The notes: generated by a model from the sequence alone, not told the origin. A DNA stretch of 5,840 bases from Desulfobacterales bacterium (GCA_030601485.1 JAUVTO010000131.1:1-5840); one strand, 5' to 3'; shown: positions 1 to 5,839, counted from the first letter of the stretch. A program made the numbers and translations.

Positions 1-876
1 CCCGATCCCGGCAAAATCAGGCAACGGCTGTTCCAGTGCAAGACGTTCAGGATACGACAGGGCATATGCAATTGCCCCCTTCATATCCGGAATTCCAAGC
101 TGGGCCATTACCGCTCCATCTTTAAAAGAAACCATGGAGTGAATCACACTTTGCGGATGAATCAGAACTTCAATCATTTCCTGTGAAACACCGAACAGCC
201 ATTTTGCTTCTATAACCTCAAGCCCCTTGTTCATTAGGGTCGCTGAATCCACACTAACCTTTTTTCCCATTTGCCAGGTTGGATGGTTGAGCGCATCTCG
301 GGGTTTAATTTTTACAAATTCATTTTCCGGCCGGTTCAAAAACGGACCGCCGGAAGCGGTGAGGAGGATTTTATCCAGATCCTGCCTGCGGTTGCCCGCA
401 ATGCATTGAAAAATTGCGCTGTGCTCACTATCTATTGGAATTATCTTTACACGATTTCGTGCCGCCCTTTTTATAACAATCTCGCCGGCCATCACAAGGG
501 TTTCCTTATTTGCCAGGGCAATGTTTTTCCCCGCCTCTATGGCTGCAAGGGTCGGTATCAGTCCGACCGCTCCCACAACTGCGGTAACAACCATATCAAC
601 AGAATCATGGGTAGCCGCGGTCCTGTAGCCGTCTTGTCCATACATAATTTCAACCTTTGACCCAGACGGCAGCAGGCGTTTCAATTCAATGGCACGGGTT
701 TCATCAAAAACCACAGCGATGTCAGGGCCGAATTTCTCCACCTGATCGGCCAATAAGCTCGTATTATTTTTAGCTGCAAGCGCCTTTACAGTAAATCGTT
801 CGGGAAACATTGCTACAATTTCAAGTGCATTGCGCCCAATGGATCCTGTGGATCCAAGTATGGAAAGGTTTTTCAT
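1..876 (-). CDS. dxr: 1-deoxy-D-xylulose 5-phosphate reductoisomerase (DXR/IspC), 3' end outside window
   Basis: Cytoplasmic enzyme of the MEP isoprenoid pathway that converts DXP to 2-C-methyl-D-erythritol 4-phosphate with NADPH and a divalent metal. The minus-strand frame opens with ATG at 876 and stays open for 292 codons to base 1. The family is usually about 385-400 residues, so roughly the last 100 are missing because the window ends. Visible motifs are the N-terminal NADPH-binding GSTGSIG (residues 8-14), ALANKE (120-125), the metal/substrate motif DSEHSAIFQ (149-157, with D149 and E151), TASGGPF (173-179), the flexible-loop HPTWQMGKK (198-206), SVDSATLMNKGLE (208-220, with metal ligand E220) and HPQSVIHSMV downstream. 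The start lies 1 nt after the cdsA stop and has no Shine-Dalgarno, which suggests translational coupling to cdsA. No active-site residue in the visible part looks lost. Confidence 0.96.
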   Translation of the reverse strand, partial: MKNLSILGSTGSIGRNALEIVAMFPERFTVKALAAKNNTSLLADQVEKFGPDIAVVFDETRAIELKRLLPSGSKVEIMYGQDGYRTAATHDSVDMVVTAVVGAVGLIPTLAAIEAGKNIALANKETLVMAGEIVIKRAARNRVKIIPIDSEHSAIFQCIAGNRRQDLDKILLTASGGPFLNRPENEFVKIKPRDALNHPTWQMGKKVSVDSATLMNKGLEVIEAKWLFGVSQEMIEVLIHPQSVIHSMVSFKDGAVMAQLGIPDMKGAIAYALSYPERLALEQPLPDFAGIG

Positions 877-877
877 T

Positions 878-1720
878 TTATAATATATATTCTATGAAAA
901 AATAAGCGACCGGGGCCGCAAAAAGTAACGCATCAATACGATCCAGAAATCCGCCGTGACCGGGAAGTAATGCACCGGAATCCTTTATATTGGCGACTCT
1001 CTTAAGTTTAGATTCAAACAGATCGCCCACCTGTCCCGCAATACCGATGCAAAGGAAAAACAGGATACTTAAGTTCCACTGCAACAGCGGAAAAAAAAAG
1101 ATTTTGAACAAAGCACCCGCGCATACATTTACGGCAAGTCCGCCAACAGAGCCTTCTATGGTTTTGTTCGGACTTACGGCAGGGCAAAGCTTATGCCGAC
1201 CCAAATACGACCCGGTATAGAATGCACCTGTATCACCCAGAAAAATTACGATTAATAGAAAAAAAATCCAGGAAACACCATTATCCCCATTCCGGATCAA
1301 AACAAGATACGATAGAAATAAAGGTATATATATAACCCCCAAAACCTGTTTAAAGACCATTTCCGATACGGATGCATCAGATTTAAATTTGGGAAGAGAG
1401 ATCAGGACAGAGACAATAAGATTTAAAGCAATAAGGCTTAAAATATTTTTGAATGAATTCATGTGCGCAGCCAAGATAATGGCCGGACCTGTGATAAAAG
1501 CCAAAAGCTTAAAGTAAAATGGATTTGGGCTTTCAGTTTTGCCAAATAAAATATGAAAAAATTCCCAAAGGGCTATGAGGCATACGGTGCCGATAACCAC
1601 GGCAAATATCAATGCTCCCCCGCTGCCGATGAGCAAAACAAGAAAGGGAATGGCCACAAAAGCTGTAATCCATCGTTTTGAATGCATATTGTCCGAATGG
1701 GATAAACCTGAAGCGGTCAT
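878..1720 (-). CDS. cdsA: Phosphatidate cytidylyltransferase (CDP-diglyceride synthase)
   Basis: Integral inner-membrane enzyme that makes CDP-diacylglycerol from CTP and phosphatidic acid, the branch point for phospholipid synthesis. The 280-residue product is strongly hydrophobic, with about eight likely membrane segments (roughly 17-55 as two, then 71-87, 92-110, 125-143, 150-166, 190-232 as two, and a C-terminal segment from about 263). The CDS signature is complete at 237-263: SKLKR, then KDSG, then the PGHGGFLDRID core. Upstream motifs GDTGAFYTG (162-170) and SPNKTIEG (183-190) also match the family. The start is uncertain. ATG at 1720 has no Shine-Dalgarno. An in-frame ATG at 1687 (product MHSKRWITA...) would give 269 residues beginning where homologues commonly begin, but it too lacks a good Shine-Dalgarno. 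The gene follows uppS by 38 nt, a spacer that contains a perfect TATAAT on this strand. Confidence 0.96.
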   Translation of the reverse strand: MTASGLSHSDNMHSKRWITAFVAIPFLVLLIGSGGALIFAVVIGTVCLIALWEFFHILFGKTESPNPFYFKLLAFITGPAIILAAHMNSFKNILSLIALNLIVSVLISLPKFKSDASVSEMVFKQVLGVIYIPLFLSYLVLIRNGDNGVSWIFFLLIVIFLGDTGAFYTGSYLGRHKLCPAVSPNKTIEGSVGGLAVNVCAGALFKIFFFPLLQWNLSILFFLCIGIAGQVGDLFESKLKRVANIKDSGALLPGHGGFLDRIDALLFAAPVAYFFIEYIL

Positions 1721-1751
1721 ATTTTAAAAAGGCTAAAGCGTTATGGTATTA

Positions 1752-1757
1752 ATTATA
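1752..1757 (-). promoter_or_regulatory. Possible internal -10 box upstream of cdsA
   Basis: The short uppS-cdsA spacer contains a perfect TATAAT on the minus strand, 31 nt before the ATG at 1720. I could not find a -35 resembling TTGACA 16-18 nt upstream; that stretch falls in the uppS C-terminal codons and reads GGAG-rich. It may be a weak internal promoter for cdsA-dxr or a chance match in an AT-rich gap. Confidence 0.2.
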
Positions 1758-1758
1758 G

Positions 1759-2535
1759 TCAGACCTTACCATACCTCCGTTCACGTTGCTGGTAGTTTCT
1801 CAGAATTCGAATAAATTCATCCTTCCCAAAATCAGGCCATAAGGTATCTGTAATATAAATTTCAGAGTAGGCTATCTGCCACAGGAGAAAATTACTTATG
1901 CGCATTTCTCCGCTTGTTCTAATCAAAAGATCCGGATCAGGCATTTGACGTGTATACAGGTGTTCAGATATAATTTCAGGTGTTATTGAATCCGGATCGA
2001 TACTGCCATCTTTGGCTTTTATTGCAATCTCTTTAACCATCTTAACAATTTCAGCCCGCCCGCCGTAGCTCAAAGCCAGATTTAGGATCATGCCGGTATT
2101 TTTTTTTGTTAATGCCATGACGTTATGTAGTACTTGCCGGACATTTTCCGGCAACCGCTCTATCTGTCCGATGGCATACAGGCGAATATTGTTGTCCAGC
2201 ATCTCTTTTTTTTCTGATTCGAGAAATTTTTTAAGAAGGGTCATCAGAGCAATGACTTCGGATTTGGGTCGCTGCCAGTTTTCAGTGGAAAAAGCATACA
2301 GGGTCAGATAGGAGATACCGATTTCGCGGCAAGCTCGAACAATGGTTCGAACAGTTTCCGAACCCTTTTCATGTCCTTGAATCCGATTTAAGAGGCGCTT
2401 TTTGGCCCACCGGCCATTACCGTCCATAATAACGGCAACATGTGAGGGTAGCTTTGCAGGATCAAGATCATTGTAAATAGAGGAAGATGTATTAGAATTC
2501 AAGGATTTCTTTCTCTTTTTCTTTACAGACATCAT
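1759..2535 (-). CDS. uppS: Di-trans,poly-cis-undecaprenyl diphosphate synthase
   Basis: Cytoplasmic, membrane-associated cis-prenyltransferase that adds isopentenyl units to farnesyl diphosphate to make the C55 carrier lipid for peptidoglycan and surface polysaccharides. The 258-residue product carries all the family landmarks: HVAVIMDGNGRWA with catalytic D38, H55 in the following helix, FSTENW (82-87), SYGGRAEI (156-163) and the C-terminal RTSGEMRISNFLLWQ (206-220) with the diphosphate-binding arginines, then WPDF. ATG-ATG at 2535/2532 puts the start 44 nt inside frr and gives a lysine-rich N-terminus (KKKRKK at 5-10) preceded by no Shine-Dalgarno. An in-frame TTG at 2502, after a purine-rich AGAGAAAG stretch, would remove 11 residues and cut the overlap to 11 nt. 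No other plausible start occurs before the catalytic motif. Translation is probably coupled to frr. Confidence 0.96.
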   Translation of the reverse strand: MMSVKKKRKKSLNSNTSSSIYNDLDPAKLPSHVAVIMDGNGRWAKKRLLNRIQGHEKGSETVRTIVRACREIGISYLTLYAFSTENWQRPKSEVIALMTLLKKFLESEKKEMLDNNIRLYAIGQIERLPENVRQVLHNVMALTKKNTGMILNLALSYGGRAEIVKMVKEIAIKAKDGSIDPDSITPEIISEHLYTRQMPDPDLLIRTSGEMRISNFLLWQIAYSEIYITDTLWPDFGKDEFIRILRNYQQRERRYGKV

Positions 2536-3049
2536 CGATAAGCTTGATATGATTATCTGTTATCTTCTGGACCTGGTCTTGAGCTCTGAAGGCATCATCT
2601 TCCGAAATTTCACCATCCTTTTTCAATCCTTTCAACAACTCGTTGGAATCACGCCTGATGTTGCGCACGGCAACCCTATGATCCTCGCTTTTTTTATGTA
2701 CAACCTTGGCAAGTTCTTTTCTTCTCTCTTCGGTAAGCGGCGGAATGGAAATGCGGATTAGCTTGCCATCGTTTGAAGGCGTTAAACCTAAGTCAGATTT
2801 CAATATAGCTTTTTCTATATCCTTGATTACGGAAATATCCCATGGCTGTATGGTAATAAGTCTGCTTTCAGGAATAGAGAGAGACGCCATCTGATTAAGA
2901 GGAGTCATCGTACCGTAGTATTCAACCCGGATACCATCAAGAATGGACAGGGAAGCCCGTCCGGTCCGGACCTTCTTAAATTCATTTTTAAGAGAGTCTA
3001 TGGACTTTTCCATACTTTCCGTAGTTTCCTGATATATCGATTCAATCAT
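2492..3049 (-). CDS. frr: Ribosome recycling factor (RRF)
   Basis: Works with EF-G to split the post-termination ribosome into subunits. At 185 residues it is exactly the usual RRF length. Visible signatures are VRTGRAS (27-33), the domain II segment YYGTMTPLNQMA (44-55), DLGLTPSNDG (86-95), PPLTEERRKEL (103-113) and VRNIRRD (128-134). R132 sits at the position of the functionally critical arginine of the E. coli protein. Domain I is the long helical bundle at both termini, and domain II is roughly residues 31-103. The ATG at 3049 has a strong Shine-Dalgarno (AGGAGA) 5 nt upstream. It is preceded by the largest gap inside the operon (62 nt after pyrH), and its last 44 nt overlap the annotated uppS start. 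Confidence 0.98.
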   Translation of the reverse strand: MIESIYQETTESMEKSIDSLKNEFKKVRTGRASLSILDGIRVEYYGTMTPLNQMASLSIPESRLITIQPWDISVIKDIEKAILKSDLGLTPSNDGKLIRISIPPLTEERRKELAKVVHKKSEDHRVAVRNIRRDSNELLKGLKKDGEISEDDAFRAQDQVQKITDNHIKLIDDVCKEKEKEILEF

Positions 3050-3054
3050 GGATT

Positions 3055-3060
3055 TCTCCT
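3055..3060 (-). promoter_or_regulatory. Shine-Dalgarno of frr
   Basis: AGGAGA on the minus strand ends 5 nt before the frr ATG at 3049. This is near-consensus and confirms that start. Confidence 0.85.
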
Positions 3061-3111
3061 AATATAATAGTGAAGATTTGTCTAAAACCGACGAGTTGAT
3101 TTTAAAAATGT

Positions 3112-3828
3112 TTAATTGGTTATCCGGGTTCCTATTTCTTCTCCACATATAACCCTTTTTATATTTCCCTTGTTTGTCAAATTAAAAACAACAAGGGGAA
3201 GCTTATTATCCATGGCCAGAGAAATGGCTGTCATATCCATCACATGGAGCTGTTGTTCAATGACCTCCATATATTTGATTTTTTTTATAAATTTAGCATC
3301 CTTATTGACAACCGGATCTGAATCGTAAAGGCCGTCAACCTTTGTCGCCTTTAAAAGGATATCGGCACGTATTTCCTGTGCCCTGAGCACCGCAGCGGTA
3401 TCGGTGGTAAAGTAAGGATTGCCGGTGCCGGCTGCAAATATCACTACCCGCCCTTTTTCAAGATGGCGGATCGCCTTCCGGATGATGAACGGTTCGGCCA
3501 CCTCATGCATTGAAATGGCGCTCTGGACACGAGTCATAATTCCATTTTCTTCCAGAACATCCTGTAAAGCCAGACTGTTAATCACCGTGGCCAACATACC
3601 CATGCGGTCTGCAGAAACTCTGTCTATACCATATGAAGCGGCGGCAACTCCCCTGAAAATATTACCACCGCCCACTACTATGGCAATTTGAACTCCTAAG
3701 TCAAATGCCGAGTGGACTTCTTCAGCCACATATTTTATGACATCAGGGCTTATTCCAAAATTCTGATCACCCATCAACGCTTCACCGCTCAGTTTCAATA
3801 GAACCCTTTTGAATTGAGGTATTGTCAA
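3112..3828 (-). CDS. pyrH: Uridylate (UMP) kinase, TTG start
   Basis: Bacterial UMP kinase of the amino acid kinase fold. It phosphorylates UMP to UDP with ATP, the first step toward UTP and CTP, and is typically a hexamer controlled by GTP and UTP. The 238-residue product matches the family length (about 240). Motifs are KLSGEAL (12-18, phosphate binding), VVGGGNIFRG (51-60), DRMGMLATVIN (74-84), GTGNPYFTTDTAA (134-146), KATKVDGLYDSDP (160-172) and the MDMTAISLAMDN segment (197-208). The initiation codon is TTG at 3828. It lies 6 nt after GAGGAA, and no ATG or GTG occurs in frame before the essential KLSGEA strand, so TTG is the only sensible start. The tsf stop is 3 nt upstream, and the Shine-Dalgarno lies within the last tsf codons, which argues for coupling. 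Confidence 0.97.
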   Translation of the reverse strand: MTIPQFKRVLLKLSGEALMGDQNFGISPDVIKYVAEEVHSAFDLGVQIAIVVGGGNIFRGVAAASYGIDRVSADRMGMLATVINSLALQDVLEENGIMTRVQSAISMHEVAEPFIIRKAIRHLEKGRVVIFAAGTGNPYFTTDTAAVLRAQEIRADILLKATKVDGLYDSDPVVNKDAKFIKKIKYMEVIEQQLHVMDMTAISLAMDNKLPLVVFNLTNKGNIKRVICGEEIGTRITN

Positions 3829-3831
3829 AGC

Positions 3832-4434
3832 TTATTCCTCACCTATTTTAAACCTTGCGAAACGTTTGATAGTAATGTTTTCGCCGATCTTTGCAACCAT
3901 TTCATTTAAAAGATCTTCAATGGTTATATTGGGATCACGAACATAGGCCTGATTCATCAGGCAGTTATCCTTAAAATATTTTTTAAGCTTGCCTTCTACT
4001 ATCTTGTCTACTATTTTTTCAGGCTTGCCCATTTCCAGGACCTGTGCACGGTAAATTTCTTTTTCTTTGTCGATCGTTTCTTTGGGGACATCTTCTTGCC
4101 GTATACCTACAGGATTAGTTGCTGTAATATGCATTGCAATATTTTTTGCAAATTCCTTAAAATCATCGTTTTTTGCAACAAAATCGGTTTCACAGTTAAT
4201 TTCGACCAGAACACCAAGCTTGCTGTCCATATGAATATAAGACGCGACTATTCCTTCCGTCGTGGCCCTGCCGGCGCGTTTGGCCGCTGTGGCCAACCCT
4301 TTTTTTCTTAAAAAATCGACCGCCTTGCTTATATCTCCGTTACACTCGGAAAGTGCTTCTTTACAATCCATGATTCCTGCCCCGGTCTTTTCACGGAGCT
4401 CTTTGACCGTCGCAGCACTAATTGTCGCCATCAT
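3832..4434 (-). CDS. tsf: Elongation factor Ts, short form
   Basis: Guanine-nucleotide exchange factor that removes GDP from EF-Tu. The N-terminal UBA-like domain covers about residues 5-47 and contains the first EF-Ts signature, LREKTGAGIMDCKEAL (13-28). The second signature, EINCETDFVAK (78-88), carries the TDFV motif that contacts EF-Tu. At 200 residues it is the compact type known from Thermus and several other phyla, lacking much of the second core subdomain of the 283-residue E. coli protein. The C-terminal segment after about residue 140 looks intact, so this is a family variant and not a truncation. Two ATGs lie in tandem at 4434 and 4431. The first overlaps the rpsB stop by one base; the second lies 6 nt from AGGAGA, like the other genes here, and may be the real start. 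Confidence 0.97.
   Translation of the reverse strand: MMATISAATVKELREKTGAGIMDCKEALSECNGDISKAVDFLRKKGLATAAKRAGRATTEGIVASYIHMDSKLGVLVEINCETDFVAKNDDFKEFAKNIAMHITATNPVGIRQEDVPKETIDKEKEIYRAQVLEMGKPEKIVDKIVEGKLKKYFKDNCLMNQAYVRDPNITIEDLLNEMVAKIGENITIKRFARFKIGEE
3835..3843 (-). promoter_or_regulatory. Shine-Dalgarno of pyrH, inside the tsf 3' end
   Basis: GGTGAGGAA on the minus strand encodes the last sense codons of tsf and ends 6 nt before the TTG at 3828. It decides the non-ATG start of pyrH. Confidence 0.8.
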
Positions 4435-5348
4435 TATTCTCCTGTCTCTTCAGCTTCAGTTGTATCTCTCGGTTCCTGACTTTCAGAATCTTCAGGGGTT
4501 TCAGTATGTTCGGTTTCAGATGTTTTTTTTATTATTTCCACAACAGGGCCCTCTGAACCATCTGAAATAATCTTTCTTTCACCTGGCTTTAATTCCGCAC
4601 TTGCGGCCGCAACCTCAGATACTTCCTCCACTTCTTTGTCGGTTTCAGCCTGCTGTTTTTCAGTCAGACGCTCTTTACCTTCAATACAAGCATCAGCGAT
4701 TCTGGATGTGATCAGCCGTATTGCACGGATGGCATCATCATTACCGGGTATGATATAATCAATTTCGTCAGGATTACAATTGGTATCCACAATAGCAATA
4801 ATCGGAATTCCCAGTCGTCTTCCCTCACGAACTGCAATGGCCTCGTTCTTGGGATCAACCACAAAAATAGCACCGGGAAGGTCATTCATGGTGCGTATTC
4901 CGCCAAGATTATTGTCGAGTTTTACCCGTTCCTTTTCAAGCTTCAGCCTCTCTTTTTTGGGAAAAAGATTGATCGATCCGTCATTTACAATCGTATTTAG
5001 ATAGTTAAGACGTTCGATACTTTTTTTTATGGTCTGAAAATTTGTCAGCATCCCGCCCAGCCATCGGTTATGAATATAAAACATTTCGCATCGATTCGAT
5101 TCTTCATAGATGGAATCCCGGGCCTGCTTTTTGGTTCCTACAAAAAGGAGCATCTTGCCGCCTGCAACGGTATCTACTACAAAATCATATACTCTCCTGA
5201 ACATTCGAACAGTTTTCTGAAGGTCAATAATATAGATGCCGTTCCTGGCCCCAAAGATATATTGCTTCATCTTGGGGTTCCAGCGCTTTGTCTGATGACC
5301 AAAATGTACTCCGGATTCAAGTAGTTCTTTCATTGTAATATAAGCCAT
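4434..5348 (-). CDS. rpsB: 30S ribosomal protein S2 with acidic C-terminal extension
   Basis: Small-subunit protein that binds 16S rRNA and helps hold S1 on the ribosome. The core (about residues 1-227) has the full set of S2 landmarks: GVHFGHQTKRWNPKM (13-27), the GTKKQA stretch (71-76), RWLGGMLTNF (95-104), DLPGAIFVVDP (156-166), GIPIIAIVDTNCNPD (180-194) and IPGNDDAIRAI (200-210). At 304 residues it is about 60 longer than the 241-residue E. coli protein. The surplus is a hydrophilic tail from about residue 228 to the end, rich in Glu, Ser and Thr and probably disordered. It ends in ETGE, whose codons also form the tsf Shine-Dalgarno. The ATG at 5348 has AGGGAG 6 nt upstream. It is the first gene of the operon in this window. 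Confidence 0.98.
   Translation of the reverse strand: MAYITMKELLESGVHFGHQTKRWNPKMKQYIFGARNGIYIIDLQKTVRMFRRVYDFVVDTVAGGKMLLFVGTKKQARDSIYEESNRCEMFYIHNRWLGGMLTNFQTIKKSIERLNYLNTIVNDGSINLFPKKERLKLEKERVKLDNNLGGIRTMNDLPGAIFVVDPKNEAIAVREGRRLGIPIIAIVDTNCNPDEIDYIIPGNDDAIRAIRLITSRIADACIEGKERLTEKQQAETDKEVEEVSEVAAASAELKPGERKIISDGSEGPVVEIIKKTSETEHTETPEDSESQEPRDTTEAEETGE
4438..4443 (-). promoter_or_regulatory. Shine-Dalgarno of tsf, inside the rpsB 3' end
   Basis: AGGAGA on the minus strand overlaps the last rpsB codons. It is 3 nt from the ATG at 4434 and 6 nt from the ATG at 4431. The spacing favours the second ATG, since rpsB, frr and pyrH have 5-6 nt. Confidence 0.75.
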
Positions 5349-5354
5349 TATTTT

Positions 5355-5360
5355 CTCCCT
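5355..5360 (-). promoter_or_regulatory. Shine-Dalgarno of rpsB
   Basis: AGGGAG on the minus strand lies 6 nt before the rpsB ATG at 5348. The short leader between it and the palindrome at 5405 holds only a weak 4-bp hairpin (5369-5372 with 5379-5382) and no clear promoter. Confidence 0.8.
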
Positions 5361-5404
5361 TACTTAAACGGTTTTTCCACCGCCCATATCACTCCCACAT
5401 CCGA

Positions 5405-5566
5405 CCCCGCCATGAGACCCTTGAAAAACGTCCTCTTTTGCCCAATCCCTGTGTCAGGCTCAAATTTTAATCCTCAAAATACTCAATGTATTCCTGCGGT
5501 TAAAATTTTCGCCTTCCTTGGCCTTGAACAAAATTGAACGTTTTTCAAAGGTCTCACCATGCGGGG
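5405..5566. repeat. Large imperfect palindrome (MITE-like), upstream of rpsB
   Basis: A long inverted repeat centred near 5485. The best arms, TGAGACCCTTGAAAAACGT at 5413-5431 and its complement at 5538-5556, match at 18 of 19 positions. Outside them CCCCGC (5405-5410) pairs with GCGGGG (5561-5566) across a 2-base bulge. Inside, 5457-5473 and 5497-5513 match at 13 of 17 around AAATTTTAA, and the centre is AATAC (5478-5482) opposite GTATT (5488-5492). The zones at 5432-5456 and 5514-5537 are poorly matched. The concentric symmetry makes this one element. Size, AT-rich core and intergenic position resemble a miniature inverted-repeat element. No transposase is present, and flanking target duplications are not evident. 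It could fold into a long hairpin if transcribed. Confidence 0.8.
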
Positions 5567-5594
5567 CACCAGGAAACAGGTCCAAAGGCGTGCG

Positions 5595-5624
5595 AATTAG
5601 TTAAACTGACTTTTTTAACAAATT
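5595..5624. repeat. AT-rich 11-bp inverted repeat
   Basis: AATTAGTTAAA at 5595-5605 pairs with TTTAACAAATT at 5614-5624 at 10 of 11 positions, across an 8-nt loop. It lies in the AT-rich spacer between the two large palindromes. It has no GC-rich stem, so it is not a typical intrinsic terminator. A protein-binding site or chance are both possible. The rest of the 5567-5700 stretch holds nothing else I can name. Confidence 0.4.
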
Positions 5625-5670
5625 AAATATTGATACGCAACAGTTTTTTATTACTCCGGCAAACTAATTA

Positions 5671-5713
5671 GACTTTTTACCATACCCTAAAATTGATAAA
5701 CTCGTAAAAAGTC
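5671..5713. repeat. GACTTTTTAC / GTAAAAAGTC inverted pair
   Basis: A perfect 10-bp inverted repeat: GACTTTTTAC at 5671-5680 and GTAAAAAGTC at 5704-5713, separated by 23 nt. The similarity continues weakly outward (CTAATTA against GATTTA). The right arm is also the left end of the next palindrome, so the two structures are nested and compete for pairing. Confidence 0.65.
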
Positions 5714-5839
5714 CGATTTAGACGGTTTCGTAAAAAGTTCAAATTCAAGGCGTGCAAATTTTGTAATCATGAGGCGTACTTTTCGTACGTTGAATGATTA
5801 CGAAATGCAGCACAACGCAGAAGTTGGACTTTTTACGAG
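5701..5839. repeat. Nested palindromic repeat with GTAAAAAGT termini
   Basis: Terminal inverted repeat CTCGTAAAAAGTCC at 5701-5714 is matched exactly (14 of 14) by its complement at 5826-5839. A second left arm, TCGTAAAAAGTTC at 5728-5740, lies 26 bp further in, matches the same right end at 12 of 13 and is better centred. Inside, 5759-5779 pairs with 5785-5805 at 16 of 21, closing on CGTAC-TTTTC-GTACG at 5775-5789. The symmetry centre is near 5782. The element reaches within one base of the window edge and may continue. It is non-coding and resembles REP/MITE-type intergenic repeats, possibly with a duplicated left end. Confidence 0.75.

Noticed and set aside
271..660. 129-codon plus-strand reading frame
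   Set aside because: It is antisense to dxr, whose minus-strand translation carries all the reductoisomerase motifs through this stretch.
841..855. Paired GGATCC palindromes at the dxr start
   Set aside because: They encode the conserved GSTGS nucleotide-binding motif, so codon choice explains the repeat.
1091..1099. A9 run in cdsA (and the T9 run at 2099-2107 in uppS) as frameshift sites
   Set aside because: Both genes read through in frame with full motifs on each side, so there is no sign of a frameshift or programmed slippage.
3061..3111. Promoter before frr (TATTAT/TATATT in the 62-nt gap)
   Set aside because: The -10-like boxes are at the edge of the Shine-Dalgarno, and no -35-like hexamer lies at 15-18 nt. 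AT-richness explains them.
4262..4570. 102-codon plus-strand reading frame
   Set aside because: It is antisense to the tsf start and rpsB end, with low-complexity product and no ribosome-binding site. It is a shadow frame.
5412..5537. Plus-strand 41-codon frame (MRPLKNVLFC...) through the first palindrome
   Set aside because: It lies wholly inside the inverted repeat, and the minus strand of the same repeat opens with a matching MVRPLKNV reading. This is a by-product of the palindrome. There is no Shine-Dalgarno and no known family.
5714..5747. rpsB promoter TTGAAC-16-TAAATC on the minus strand
   Set aside because: Only about 4/6 and 3/6 matches, inside a repeat, and nearly 400 nt upstream of rpsB. 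Too weak to annotate.
5701..5839. Intrinsic terminator for an upstream gene
   Set aside because: The stem is long and AT-rich with dispersed mismatches, and the T5 runs lie within the arms and not after a GC-rich hairpin. No upstream gene is visible to terminate.
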